A stretch of 64,000 nucleotides of DNA from an uncultured Pelagibacteraceae bacterium (GCA_902598655.1 CACKCQ010000003.1:86133-150132); one strand, 5' to 3'. Numbered from the stretch's first letter, positions 49,021 through 57,932 are shown. Program-made: numbers and translations. The notes: generated by a model from the letters alone, not told the origin.

Positions 49021-49926
49021 ATGCTTAAAAATAAAAGTAATATTATAATTGCATCTATTTTGCTTTTTTTAGCAGCTTTGTTTTGGTCTGGAAATTTTAT
49101 TGTTGGAAAGATTGCAGGTTTAAATGATATACCTCCAATTTCATTAAACATATTGAGGTGGTCACTAGCCTTTCTAATTTTACTACCTTTCACTTACAAA
49201 GAGATGCTTGAAAAGAAAGAATTAATTTTAAAAAATATCTATCTCTTATGTTTTTTAGGAATAACAGCAGTTAGTATTTTTAATTCAGCACTTTTTTATT
49301 CTTTGAAAACTACACAAGTAATTACTGGTGTTCTTATGATTTCTACTGTTCCAGTTATGATAATTTTATTTTCTATTATTTTAAAAATAGAAAAAACAAA
49401 TACCTTTCAAGTTGTTGGAGTTATATTTTCTCTTTTAGGTGTGCTATTTATAATTTCAAAAGCAAATTTTGAAGTCTTTAGAAATTTAGCTTTTGAAAAA
49501 GGAGATTTATTTGCATTATTTGCAATGATATCTTGGTCACTATATTCAGCTCTTTTAAAGAAAAAAAATTATGGATTATCCCCTATAACTTTACTTCAAG
49601 TTGTTATTGGTCTTGGGGTAATATTTCTTATACCAATGTATGCAATAGATTATATTTACATTGGTAATCGAATTATACTTAATACAAATTTCATTCTTGT
49701 TTTATCTTATGTTGTTTTGTTACCTGGAATTATTTCCTTTTTTTTCTGGATAAAAGGTGTTGCTTTAATAGGTGCTAATAGGGCAGGAATTTATTTACAT
49801 TTAATGCCGATTCTTGCAGCAATTTTAGCAATGATAATATTTGATGAAGTATTACTATTTTATCATTATATCGGTGGAATATTTATTATTTCAGGGATAT
49901 TACTTTCAAACAAAAAAAATGCTTAA
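49021..49926 (+). CDS. EamA-family (drug/metabolite) transporter
   Basis: A 301-residue membrane protein with ten helices in two EamA repeats (about 10-145 and 160-298). Typical segments are AALFWSGNFIVGKIAG at the start of repeat one and ALFAMISWSLYSALLKK at repeat two. Family members mostly export amino acids or other metabolites; the substrate is unknown. A TATAGT at 49005-49010 could serve as a -10 with almost no leader. Its 3' end overlaps the next gene by 8 nt. Confidence 0.9.
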   Translation: MLKNKSNIIIASILLFLAALFWSGNFIVGKIAGLNDIPPISLNILRWSLAFLILLPFTYKEMLEKKELILKNIYLLCFLGITAVSIFNSALFYSLKTTQVITGVLMISTVPVMIILFSIILKIEKTNTFQVVGVIFSLLGVLFIISKANFEVFRNLAFEKGDLFALFAMISWSLYSALLKKKNYGLSPITLLQVVIGLGVIFLIPMYAIDYIYIGNRIILNTNFILVLSYVVLLPGIISFFFWIKGVALIGANRAGIYLHLMPILAAILAMIIFDEVLLFYHYIGGIFIISGILLSNKKNA

Positions 49927-50869
49927 AGTAGCTATACTCGACGATTATCAAAATATTGCAAAAGATTTTATCGATCTTAAAAAATTGTCTTCAAAATATA
50001 AATTTCAGGTATTTAATGATCCATTTGAAAATGAAGATGAAGCAATCGAAAAATTAAAAGAATTTGAAGTTCTTTTTATAATGAGAGAAAGAACAAAAAT
50101 AACAAAAAAACTTATAGAGAGTTTAAAAAAATTAAAATTAATTGTCACTAGTGGAATGAGAAATAAATCGATAAATTTAGAAGCAGCTAAAAAAAATAAA
50201 GTTTTGGTCACTGGTACTGAAATCAATAGTAACCCAACACCAGAGTTAACTTGGGCATTAATTTTAGGACTTGCTAGAAATTTTAAAACAGAAATAGATA
50301 ATATGTACCAAGGCTACTGGCAAAGTACTATTGGAGTAGAGCTTAAAGGTAAGATATTAGGATTGTTAGGATTGGGAAGAGTTGGTTCACAAGTAGCAAA
50401 AATTGGTAAAGCTTTTGGTATGCAAATTATGGCTTGGAGTGAAAATTTAAATTTAGATAAATGCAAAGAGCTTGATGTTTTGCCATGTAACAAAGACGAT
50501 TTAATTCAAAATTCAGACTTTCTGTCAATTCATGTTCAAGGAGGAGATAGATATAGAGATTGTATTACTATTAAAGAATTTGAGAAAATGAAGAAAACCT
50601 CATATTTAGTAAATACATCAAGAGGTGAAATAGTTAATGAAGATGATTTAATTATAGCTCTATCAACAAATATTATATCTGGCGCAGGTTTGGATGTTTA
50701 TGAAAAAGAACCTTTGCCGGAAAGTCACAAACTTAGATTTGTACAAAACGCTCTTCTACTGCCTCATATTGGATATGTCACCGCTGAAAATTATGCAACA
50801 TTCTATTCTCAAATGATAGAGAATCTTGATAGTTTTGTATCTGGTAAACCGAAAAGAGTTATTGAATAA
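49919..50869 (+). CDS. D-isomer-specific 2-hydroxyacid dehydrogenase
   Basis: About 316 residues from ATG 49919; an upstream in-frame start at 49841 lies within the EamA gene and would add an implausible hydrophobic tail. The NAD-binding motif is GLLGLGRVGSQVAKIG. Catalytic residues are Arg in NTSRGEIV, Glu in LDVYEKEPLP and His in LLPHIGY. It resembles phosphoglycerate- and hydroxypyruvate-type dehydrogenases, but no ACT domain is present and the substrate is open. It is translationally coupled to the transporter. Confidence 0.9.
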   Translation: MLKVAILDDYQNIAKDFIDLKKLSSKYKFQVFNDPFENEDEAIEKLKEFEVLFIMRERTKITKKLIESLKKLKLIVTSGMRNKSINLEAAKKNKVLVTGTEINSNPTPELTWALILGLARNFKTEIDNMYQGYWQSTIGVELKGKILGLLGLGRVGSQVAKIGKAFGMQIMAWSENLNLDKCKELDVLPCNKDDLIQNSDFLSIHVQGGDRYRDCITIKEFEKMKKTSYLVNTSRGEIVNEDDLIIALSTNIISGAGLDVYEKEPLPESHKLRFVQNALLLPHIGYVTAENYATFYSQMIENLDSFVSGKPKRVIE

Positions 50870-50915
50870 ATTAAATTAAGACAATTTTTACAGATATAAA
50901 TTTAAATTTTTTGTG

Positions 50916-50921
50916 TATAAT
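50916..50921 (+). promoter_or_regulatory. Candidate -10 box for aceE (leaderless)
   Basis: A perfect TATAAT ending 7 nt before the preferred aceE ATG (50929); the expected start lies at or beside the A of ATG. The best -35-like sequence, TTTACA at 50887-50892, is 23 nt away, too far for a standard promoter. Confidence 0.3.
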
Positions 50922-50928
50922 TAGTTTG

Positions 50929-53583
50929 ATGAGCAAAGAATTTAAAGCTACTCAAAATCAAAAACTAGATAATCAAGAATTAAACGATTGGTTAGACTCT
51001 CTTGACGCGGTTGTTGAAAATCATGGTAGAGAGGGTGCCAAACTAATTTTAGAAAAACTTGAAAAAAGAGCAAAAGATTTAAGAGTTTTATATTCACCAG
51101 TCCCTTATTCGCCCTATAGAAATACGATATCTCAATATGATCAAGGAATTTATCCTGGAGATTTAGCGATTGAAGAAAAAATAACAGCAATCTTAAGATG
51201 GAATGCTTTAACTATGGTTATGAAAGCAAATAAAAATTATGGTGGGCTTGGAGGACACATAGCAAGTTATGCATCTTTTGCTGAGGTATTTGAGACGGGA
51301 TTCAATCATTTTTTTAAAGGTGGTGATGAAGCAGATTTAATTTTTTATCAATCACAGTGTACAACTGGGATATATGCAAGATCTTTTTTAGAGGGAAGAT
51401 TAACAAAAAATCATTTGGAACATTATAGACAGGAATTAAATGAGCAGGGACTGTCTTCGTACTGCCATCCGTATTTGATGAGAGATTACTGGACATTTAC
51501 TACATCATCCATGGGGATAGGTTTAGTTAATGCAATTTACCAAGCTCGTTTCATGAAATATTTAGAAAATAGAAATTTATTAAAAACTAATAAAAGAGTA
51601 TGGGGTTTATTTGGAGATGGTGAAATGGATGAACCTGAAAGTTTGGCTGGATTGTCTATCGCTTCAAGAGAAAAATTGGATAATTTAACTTTTATTATAA
51701 ATTGTAATCTCCAAAGATTAGATGGGCCTGTAAGAGGCAATGGACAAATAATTCAAGAACTTGAGACAATCTTTAAAGCTAATGGATGGAATGTTATAAA
51801 AGTTCTATGGGGGTCTGAATGGGATAAGATTTTTCAACAAGATAAAGATCATTTGTTATTAAAACGATTTGCTAAAACTGTAGATGGAAAATATCAAACT
51901 TTAGGTGCAAGAGATGGTGAGTATAACCTTAAAAACTTTTTTGCAGAGGATCCAGAAGTTTTAAAATTGGTTTCATCACTTAGTAAAGATGAAATTGATA
52001 AATTAAAAAGAGGAGGTCATGATTTTAAAAAACTTTATGCTGCCTTTAATGCAGCTGTTAAAACTAAGGGCAAACCTACGGTCATTTTAGCTAAAACAAA
52101 AAAGGGTTATGGAATGGGAAAAGCTGGAGAGTCGAAAATGACTAACCACCAGCAAAAAGAATTAAATCTCGATGCATTAAAAGAGTTTAGAGATCGTTTT
52201 CAATTAGATATTCCAGATAATAAATTAGAAAATATGGAGTTTTATAAACCAGATGAAAATTCAGAGGAAATCAAATATTTAAAAAAAAGAAGGGAAGCAT
52301 TAGGAGGATCTTTACCAAAAAGAAGTTTTAATGAAGTACAATTGGCAACCCCAAAAATTGAAAAACATTCAAACTTTTTATTCGAAAAAAGTGATAGAGA
52401 ATATTCAACAACGACTGGACTGGTAAGGTCTTTAGGAAACATAATGAGAGATAAAGAGTTTGGAAAAAGAGTTGTACCAATAGTTGCTGATGAAGCTAGG
52501 ACTTTTGGAATGGCTAACTTATTTTCACAAATTGGTATTTATTCACCAGATGGTCAACTATATGAACCTGAAGATGCAACGTCAATTTTAAAATATCAAG
52601 AGTCTAAAACAGGGCAATTATTAGAAGAAGGAATTAATGAAGCTGGTGCAATATCTTCATGGTTAGCAGCAGCTACATCTTATAGCAATCATAATTTTCC
52701 AATGATGCCTTTTTATATTTTTTATTCCATGTTTGGTTTTCAAAGAATAGGAGATTTGATTTGGGCTGCAGCCGATCAAATGCCAAGAGGATTTTTAATT
52801 GGTGCAACAGCTGGACGGACTACTTTGGCTGGAGAAGGATTGCAACACCAAGATGGACAAAGTCATATAATTGCTTCAACATTTCCAAATTTAAAATCCT
52901 ATGATCCTTGTTTTGCAAGTGAGCTAGTTGTTATATTTGATGAAGGAATGAAAAGAATGATGACAGAATGTAAAGATGAATTTTATTACATTACTGTAAA
53001 TAATGAAAAATACTCACATCCTAAAATTGATACAAAAAATAAAGATGGAATAATAAAAGGTGGCTATCTTTTCAAAGATCAATCAAACGCAAAAATAAAC
53101 ATAAATTTATTAGGATCTGGACCAATTTTTAGAGAATGTATTGAAGCTTCCAAAATACTTAAAGATGAATATGGAATTGGTTCAAGATTATACAGCATAA
53201 CAAGTTATTCAGAGTTAGAAAAAAATGCTAAATCAGTATTAAGACAAAACACATTGTCTCCCGCAAATAAAAAACAAAATTATTTGCAGCAGCTAATTTC
53301 TAATGACGACCCTATAATTGCCACTTCAGATTATGTAAGAGCGTATTCGCAATTAATCTCTAGCCACATAAATAATAAGTTTTTAGCGATGGGTACAGAT
53401 GGATTTGGAAGAAGTGATACGCGAAAAAATTTAAGAGATTTTTTTGAGGTAGATAGCAAACATATAGTTGTAAGTTCTTTGTATACGCTTTATGAAGATA
53501 AGAAAGTCCCATTACAAATATTAGAAAAAGCGATAAGTAAATATAATTTCAACAATAACAAAAATAATCCTTGGGAAATATAG
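50929..53583 (+). CDS. aceE: Pyruvate dehydrogenase E1 component, homodimeric AceE type
   Basis: About 884 residues from ATG 50929 (a TTG at 50911 is also in frame). Family landmarks are YGGLGGHIASYASFAEVFE, the TPP/Mg motif GDGEMDEPESL with downstream NLQRLDGPVRGN, and GRTTLAGEGLQHQDGQSHI. It decarboxylates pyruvate and passes acetyl to E2 lipoyl groups. No E2 or E3 gene is nearby. Alphaproteobacteria generally use a two-subunit PdhA/PdhB E1, so this may serve another 2-oxoacid (MdeB-like enzymes for 2-oxobutyrate belong to the same family) or a trans-acting E2. Confidence 0.93.
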   Translation: MSKEFKATQNQKLDNQELNDWLDSLDAVVENHGREGAKLILEKLEKRAKDLRVLYSPVPYSPYRNTISQYDQGIYPGDLAIEEKITAILRWNALTMVMKANKNYGGLGGHIASYASFAEVFETGFNHFFKGGDEADLIFYQSQCTTGIYARSFLEGRLTKNHLEHYRQELNEQGLSSYCHPYLMRDYWTFTTSSMGIGLVNAIYQARFMKYLENRNLLKTNKRVWGLFGDGEMDEPESLAGLSIASREKLDNLTFIINCNLQRLDGPVRGNGQIIQELETIFKANGWNVIKVLWGSEWDKIFQQDKDHLLLKRFAKTVDGKYQTLGARDGEYNLKNFFAEDPEVLKLVSSLSKDEIDKLKRGGHDFKKLYAAFNAAVKTKGKPTVILAKTKKGYGMGKAGESKMTNHQQKELNLDALKEFRDRFQLDIPDNKLENMEFYKPDENSEEIKYLKKRREALGGSLPKRSFNEVQLATPKIEKHSNFLFEKSDREYSTTTGLVRSLGNIMRDKEFGKRVVPIVADEARTFGMANLFSQIGIYSPDGQLYEPEDATSILKYQESKTGQLLEEGINEAGAISSWLAAATSYSNHNFPMMPFYIFYSMFGFQRIGDLIWAAADQMPRGFLIGATAGRTTLAGEGLQHQDGQSHIIASTFPNLKSYDPCFASELVVIFDEGMKRMMTECKDEFYYITVNNEKYSHPKIDTKNKDGIIKGGYLFKDQSNAKININLLGSGPIFRECIEASKILKDEYGIGSRLYSITSYSELEKNAKSVLRQNTLSPANKKQNYLQQLISNDDPIIATSDYVRAYSQLISSHINNKFLAMGTDGFGRSDTRKNLRDFFEVDSKHIVVSSLYTLYEDKKVPLQILEKAISKYNFNNNKNNPWEI

Positions 53584-53599
53584 TCCCTACTAATTTTTT

Positions 53600-54493
53600 A
53601 TGGAATTACCTGTCGTCAATCATAAAGATTATGAAGCTCAATTAAACGATGACAATAAATTTCCTATAAAAAAATTTGGAGAATTAGCTAGAGGGTTAAT
53701 TAAAAATAAAATAGTTAAAAATTTCTATATTCCAGAGCCATGTTCAGTAGAAACTTTAAAAGAGGCACACACAGAAGACTATATAAAAAAAATAAAAAAT
53801 AAAACTTTAGATAAAAACGAGATTAGAAAAATTGGCTTTCCTTTAGTTGACAGTGTAGTTAGAAGGTCTTTTATTGCAACTGGAGGCACAGTACTTGCTA
53901 CAAAGCTAGCTTTAAACTATGGCATAGCATGTAATACCGCAGGAGGTAGTCATCATGCAACATCTAATGAAGGAGCTGGTTTTTGTGTTTTTAATGATGT
54001 GGCGGTAGCAGCCAAATATTTAACTACAAGAGGTTTGGCAAACAGAATTTTAATTATTGATTTAGACGTTCACCAAGGTAACGGCAATTCTGAAATATTT
54101 AAAAATGATAATCAAGTCTTTACATTTAGTATGCATGCTAAGGTTAATTATCCAGCAAAAAAATCAGTAAGTGATCTTGACATTGAATTAGAGGAAAATT
54201 TAGAAGATAGAGAATATATTAATATTTTAAAAAATAACTTAAAATATTTGAATGAAGAAGAGTTTGATTTTGTTTTCTATATTGCTGGAGTTGATATTCA
54301 CTATAACGACAGGTTGGGTAAACTAAAAATTTCTGATAATGGTATATTTGAAAGAGATGAGTTAGTTATTGATAATTTCTTCTCAAATAAAATCCCTATA
54401 TGTGGAGTATTAGGAGGTGGATACAACGAAGATTTTAACAAACTAGTAGAATTGCACTCCAGTTTACACAAAACATGTGCTAAATTTTTATGA
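53600..54493 (+). CDS. Histone-deacetylase-family zinc amidohydrolase
   Basis: A 297-residue arginase/deacetylase-fold enzyme. Catalytic and zinc features are visible: GGSHHATSNEGAGFCVFND, DLDVHQGNGNSEIF (Asp and His ligands), AGVDIHYNDRLGKL (third ligand) and GGGYNEDF. Proportions resemble class IV (HDAC11-like) or bacterial acetoin-utilisation/acetylpolyamine enzymes; the natural substrate is unknown. It starts 16 nt after aceE and overlaps msrB, so the three may share a transcript. Confidence 0.9.
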   Translation: MELPVVNHKDYEAQLNDDNKFPIKKFGELARGLIKNKIVKNFYIPEPCSVETLKEAHTEDYIKKIKNKTLDKNEIRKIGFPLVDSVVRRSFIATGGTVLATKLALNYGIACNTAGGSHHATSNEGAGFCVFNDVAVAAKYLTTRGLANRILIIDLDVHQGNGNSEIFKNDNQVFTFSMHAKVNYPAKKSVSDLDIELEENLEDREYINILKNNLKYLNEEEFDFVFYIAGVDIHYNDRLGKLKISDNGIFERDELVIDNFFSNKIPICGVLGGGYNEDFNKLVELHSSLHKTCAKFL

Positions 54494-54861
54494 TGAAAAA
54501 AAACTCAAATTTAACATTAGAACAAGAAAATATTTTATTTAAAGAGGCAACAGAGTCACCAGGTTCAAGCGAATTAAATAATGAAAAAAGACAAGGATCT
54601 TATCACTGTGCAAACTGTGATATAAAACTTTTTGACTCTTCAACAAAATATGAAAGTGGATCGGGTTGGCCTTCTTTTTACGAATCTCTACCTGATGTTT
54701 TTGAGACAAAAACTGATCATCACATTGGTTATGCTAGAACAGAGTATCATTGTAAAAATTGCGGTGGTCATCATGGACACATATTTGATGATGGACCTCA
54801 ACCTACAGGAAAAAGATATTGTAACAATGGAGTTTGTTTAGTATTTAAACCAAATATTTGA
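54490..54861 (+). CDS. msrB: Peptide-methionine (R)-S-oxide reductase MsrB
   Basis: A 123-residue repair enzyme reducing methionine-R-sulfoxide. Zinc is held by two CxxC pairs (CANC and CKNC). SGSGWPSFYESL and GGHHGHIFDDGP are family motifs, and the catalytic Cys is in KRYCNNGVCLVF. A second Cys five residues later (GVC instead of the common GVA/SAS) is unusual and might serve as a resolving residue. The start ATGATG overlaps the upstream TGA; either ATG (54490 or 54493) is possible. Confidence 0.95.
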   Translation: MMKKNSNLTLEQENILFKEATESPGSSELNNEKRQGSYHCANCDIKLFDSSTKYESGSGWPSFYESLPDVFETKTDHHIGYARTEYHCKNCGGHHGHIFDDGPQPTGKRYCNNGVCLVFKPNI

Positions 54862-54872
54862 AGCTCTAATAA

Positions 54873-54899
54873 TTTACATTTATCAAATAATGTTATAAC
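54873..54899 (+). promoter_or_regulatory. Candidate promoter for the barrel-protein gene (leaderless)
   Basis: TTTACA (54873-54878) and TATAAC (54894-54899), 15 nt apart, in the gap after msrB. The expected start is within 2-3 nt of the ATG at 54908. Spacing is shorter than ideal. Confidence 0.3.
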
Positions 54900-54907
54900 A
54901 CTTATTA

Positions 54908-55735
54908 ATGAAAAGTTTATTTCTATCATTCATATTAGCCTGTCATTTAATTACGACTGCAAGTGCAAATGCTTTATCTGATTATTTTTCAAATTTAATA
55001 CCTGGCGATGGAGATACTGAATTAAGTATAGATCTTAGAGAAAATTATTCTGCTGATTATAGCTTGTTACTAGTAAGAGAGCTAGATGGGGAGACTAATA
55101 AAAATACATTTACTCAACTTTCTTTATTTAATACAGAAAAGAATTCTAAAGATAGAAATGTTTTAAATTTTGGAGTAGGAAAAAGGTTTTTAAGCGATGA
55201 TAAATTTTCGCTTACAGGATTAAATGCTTTTTTAGATTACGATGATGAGGGGAATTTAAGATCCAGTATAGGGTTAGAAGTTAGAAATGCAGTATTAGAT
55301 TTTTCATTTAATAACTATTTTGCTTTAGATGATGCCGATGGTGAAAAGGTTTTAGATGGATATGATTTAAGATTAGCTTCTCAAATACCTTATGTTCATT
55401 GGGCCGATATATTTATAAATTCATATTCATGGGATGGAGTTACAAGAGACGATGTTGAAGGTTTAATTTATGGTACTGAGGTGTTATTATCACCTAATAT
55501 AAACTTAGAAATTGCTTTTGATGATAAAGATAAAGCGGGATTAGATGATGAATATTATGCAAAAATTATGTTTGTTCATCCACCAAGAAATAATGCATCC
55601 ATTTCAGATGGAATTAGTAGCGATATGTGGAGAGCTCAAAAAGATATGTCTGACGAAATGTTAACAAAAGTAAAACGAAATAATAAAATTATGGTAGAAT
55701 TCAGTGGATCTTCCAATATTGTGAGGGCAGATTAA
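54908..55735 (+). CDS. Short inverse-autotransporter-like beta-barrel protein
   Basis: A 275-residue secreted protein (signal peptide about 21 residues). The mature part reads as successive amphipathic strands resembling the inverse-autotransporter (intimin/invasin) beta domain: FTQLSLFNTEKN, VLNFGVGKRFL, LTGLNAFLDYD, LDGYDLRLASQIPY. The end, MLTKVKRNNKIMVEF, resembles the segment joining the barrel to the passenger in intimin-type proteins. Here the protein stops shortly after, with no Ig-like passenger. Function may be as an outer-membrane anchor or porin-like barrel. The downstream secreted protein starts 1 nt after the stop. Confidence 0.72.
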   Translation: MKSLFLSFILACHLITTASANALSDYFSNLIPGDGDTELSIDLRENYSADYSLLLVRELDGETNKNTFTQLSLFNTEKNSKDRNVLNFGVGKRFLSDDKFSLTGLNAFLDYDDEGNLRSSIGLEVRNAVLDFSFNNYFALDDADGEKVLDGYDLRLASQIPYVHWADIFINSYSWDGVTRDDVEGLIYGTEVLLSPNINLEIAFDDKDKAGLDDEYYAKIMFVHPPRNNASISDGISSDMWRAQKDMSDEMLTKVKRNNKIMVEFSGSSNIVRAD

Positions 55736-55736
55736 T

Positions 55737-56510
55737 ATGATAATATTTAGATTGATATTTACAACAATTTTACTTTTTTCATTAACAACAAATGTGTACG
55801 CAGCACTAGGAAAAGCTGCAGTATATAAAGTTACAATGAAAAAGGTTGCATTATGTACTGGAAAAGGTTCAGGCACTACTTGTTTAGGAGAAGTTGTTGT
55901 TGGAACTGGTAGTAAAGAAGTTGACGTTGCTGCCGTAGATGCCGGTGCAGTTGCTGGTTCATTTGGAAATCCTGCATTGCTTCCATTAGGAACAACATAC
56001 ACACATATGCAAGTCACTATAGATAGAAAATTTACAATTAAAACATCTGATACTGCAGGTGAAATGTTAAAGACTGATGACGGAGATGTTTGCAGAACAG
56101 TTGCAAATGCAGATGCGCAATATGCAACTGATGAAGCTACAGATAAATATACACATAAAAGAGCTGTTGATGAAGGAACAGGCTCAGCATCCGCTGAGAC
56201 AAGAGTTTATTTAATGAATCATGGTACAAATAATGTAACAACTTGTGCAGCAACCGATTGTTCTTCAACTGGAACTGCAACTTCAGGAAGTAGTTGTACA
56301 TATTGTGAAGCAATGAAATCAGATTTAGACTCAGATGATACTGAACATGTTTTAATTTATGCACTCACAAAACCATATACAGTTACTACAAAATCTCCAA
56401 AAGTAACTATGAAATTTGGAACTGCTGAAGCACTATCTGCAAGTGATGTAACTGGAACAGTATGTAATATTTGGGCTGAGGAACCAGTTTTTACTGCAAC
56501 AATTGAATAA
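55737..56510 (+). CDS. Unknown Cys-containing secreted protein
   Basis: A 257-residue protein with a signal peptide (about 22 residues, VYAA). The mature part is rich in Thr, Ala, Gly and Val, with eight Cys, including paired LCTGKGSGTTC and a CAATDC / CTYC cluster, suggesting a disulfide-stabilised extracellular beta protein. It begins with YKVTMKKVALC. I recognise no named family. It starts 1 nt after the inverse-autotransporter-like gene, so it may be the surface partner of that barrel (inference). Confidence 0.75.
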   Translation: MIIFRLIFTTILLFSLTTNVYAALGKAAVYKVTMKKVALCTGKGSGTTCLGEVVVGTGSKEVDVAAVDAGAVAGSFGNPALLPLGTTYTHMQVTIDRKFTIKTSDTAGEMLKTDDGDVCRTVANADAQYATDEATDKYTHKRAVDEGTGSASAETRVYLMNHGTNNVTTCAATDCSSTGTATSGSSCTYCEAMKSDLDSDDTEHVLIYALTKPYTVTTKSPKVTMKFGTAEALSASDVTGTVCNIWAEEPVFTATIE

Positions 56511-56526
56511 TTAATTTTATTTCTTA

Positions 56527-56781
56527 TTATTTTAAAGAAGAAAAAAGGTTTCCTGATACTTCTAAAGCTCTAAGCTCTTGATAACCACCAATATGTTCCT
56601 CATTAAAAAAGATTTGAGGAATTGTTCTTTTGCCATTTGCTTTTTTTATCATTTCATCTCTTATCCCAGGACCTGTTGAAACATCAATTTCTGTAAAATC
56701 CAAATTATTTCTAGATAATAATCTTTTTGCAGCGTCGCAAAAATTACACATGGGTCCTGAATAAACAGTAATGCTTTTCAT
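56527..56781 (-). CDS. grxC: Glutaredoxin 3 (GrxC type)
   Basis: An 84-residue dithiol glutaredoxin with active site CNFC (MCNFCDAAKRLL; the family usually has CPYC/CPFC), the TIPQIFFNEEHIGGYQEL cis-Pro and GSH-binding region, and standard length. It reduces disulfides using glutathione. It is convergent with the preceding secreted-protein gene, 16 nt away. Confidence 0.93.
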   Translation of the reverse strand: MKSITVYSGPMCNFCDAAKRLLSRNNLDFTEIDVSTGPGIRDEMIKKANGKRTIPQIFFNEEHIGGYQELRALEVSGNLFSSLK

Positions 56782-56812
56782 ACATTATATATAGATAATG
56801 ATTGAGAAATTA

Positions 56813-57109
56813 CTAGAGCAGGAAATCATTTTTATTAATTTTTGATTTAATTAATTTTCGAGAATATTCAAATTTTTTTCTATGTTTTATGCTTTGGGAA
56901 CTTGCTCTTTTTCTCCAAAGTCTAAAGGAAGAAGGTTTCAATGATCTTCTCATTATTTTAATAACTTCAGCTTCAGTCTTTCCAGTTTTTTTTTCAATTT
57001 CTTCAAAAGTAATCCGGTCTGCCCAAGCCGCCCATATGACCCAATCTGGACTCTCCAAGGGAGGCTCTGGATTCTTAACTTTGGTTGTAGGTCTGTGACT
57101 TTTTTTCAT
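56813..57109 (-). CDS. DUF2805 / TIGR03643-family small protein
   Basis: A 98-residue basic protein matching the DUF2805 pattern: DWVIWAAWADRITFEEIEKKTG, then EAEVIKIMRRSLKPSSFRLWRKRASSQSIKHRKKF. The central part looks like a helix-turn-helix, and family members are often near redox or DNA-related genes, but no function is established. The high Lys/Arg content suggests nucleic-acid binding (inference). It lies 31 nt upstream of grxC on the same strand, so they may be co-transcribed. Confidence 0.82.
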   Translation of the reverse strand: MKKSHRPTTKVKNPEPPLESPDWVIWAAWADRITFEEIEKKTGKTEAEVIKIMRRSLKPSSFRLWRKRASSQSIKHRKKFEYSRKLIKSKINKNDFLL

Positions 57110-57137
57110 CGAAATTCAACAAATTGCTAAAATTATT

Positions 57138-57168
57138 TTGATGCAAATGTTCAACGTTATGATATTAT
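57138..57168 (+). promoter_or_regulatory. Candidate promoter for the LysE-type gene
   Basis: TTGATG (57138-57143) and TATTAT (57163-57168), 19 nt apart. The expected start, about 57175, is within a few bases of the first arm of the hairpin at 57177, so the transcript would begin with that structure. Confidence 0.35.
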
Positions 57169-57176
57169 CACTTTTA

Positions 57177-57223
57177 GATAGTCCTATCTAGCCATCTTTA
57201 GCTCCCGGTTTTTTAGGACTATC
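57177..57223 (+). promoter_or_regulatory. Hairpin leader of the LysE-type exporter gene
   Basis: A perfect 9-bp inverted repeat, GATAGTCCT (57177-57185) and AGGACTATC (57215-57223), encloses 29 nt and ends 6 nt before the ATG at 57230. The flanks TTTTA and TTAAAA can extend the stem past one bulged C. Inside, AGCC (57190-57193) can pair with GGTT (57208-57211). The structure would occupy nearly the whole predicted 5' UTR and cover the ribosome entry site. It is too compact and too well paired for chance in this AT-rich setting, but I cannot match it to a known riboswitch class. Confidence 0.55.
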
Positions 57224-57229
57224 CTTAAA

Positions 57230-57844
57230 ATGCTTCCCTTAGATTTTATACTCTTTTTACAGATTATCGTTTTTATGTTTATAACCCCAGGCACACCTAG
57301 AATCGTAATTATTTCATACTCAATGAACTATGGTGTTCAAAAGTGTGTTTGGACTGCATTAGGAGATGTAACTGCGAACATTATTCAGGCAACTCTTGTA
57401 ATATTTGTTATTGGATCTTTTTTATCTGATAATCCAACAATACTTAATACTTTAAAGTGGTTAGGTATAGCTTATTTAACATATATTGCATATGATATTT
57501 ATAAATCAAGACCTAAAGAAATAAATACAGAAGATATTTCAGATAAAAGTTTTTTTTCGTTTTATAAAGATGGCTTTTTAGTTGCAGGAACAAGTCCTAA
57601 AGCATGGATGTTCTTTCCATTTATATTTCCTCAATTTATTGATTTTAATTCTAATTATATTATTCAGTTTATTATTTTAATAACAACTTATGTTGTATTA
57701 GATTTTCTATCGTTGGTTGGTTATGCAGTTTTAGCAAACAAATTAATAGTTTGGATCAAAGCTAATCCAAAAATTATAAATACAATTTCAGCTTGTGTAA
57801 TTATTTTGATAGCTATAATTATTGCATTTACTCAACAATACTAA
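57230..57844 (+). CDS. LysE/RhtB-family amino-acid exporter
   Basis: A 204-residue membrane protein with six predicted helices. The N-terminal FMFITPGTPRIVIISYSMNYGVQKCVWTALGDV region is the LysE family signature (TPGP...). Members export amino acids such as lysine, threonine or homoserine; the substrate is not readable from the sequence. Its start lies directly behind a strong hairpin (57177-57223), suggesting regulation at translation initiation. It is followed after 88 nt by an ABC binding-protein gene. Confidence 0.88.
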   Translation: MLPLDFILFLQIIVFMFITPGTPRIVIISYSMNYGVQKCVWTALGDVTANIIQATLVIFVIGSFLSDNPTILNTLKWLGIAYLTYIAYDIYKSRPKEINTEDISDKSFFSFYKDGFLVAGTSPKAWMFFPFIFPQFIDFNSNYIIQFIILITTYVVLDFLSLVGYAVLANKLIVWIKANPKIINTISACVIILIAIIIAFTQQY

Positions 57845-57932
57845 GATAAATTGCGTTACTACTCCCACTTGCAATTAAATAATTTTTGTTATTTATTTAA
57901 GCTTTATTAATTAATTAATTAAAGGGGAATAA

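Noticed and set aside
57177..57229. Assignment of the LysE-gene leader to the SAM-II or SAM-V riboswitch class.
   Set aside because: The sequence lacks the conserved pseudoknot segments I remember for these classes; only a generic hairpin is supported.
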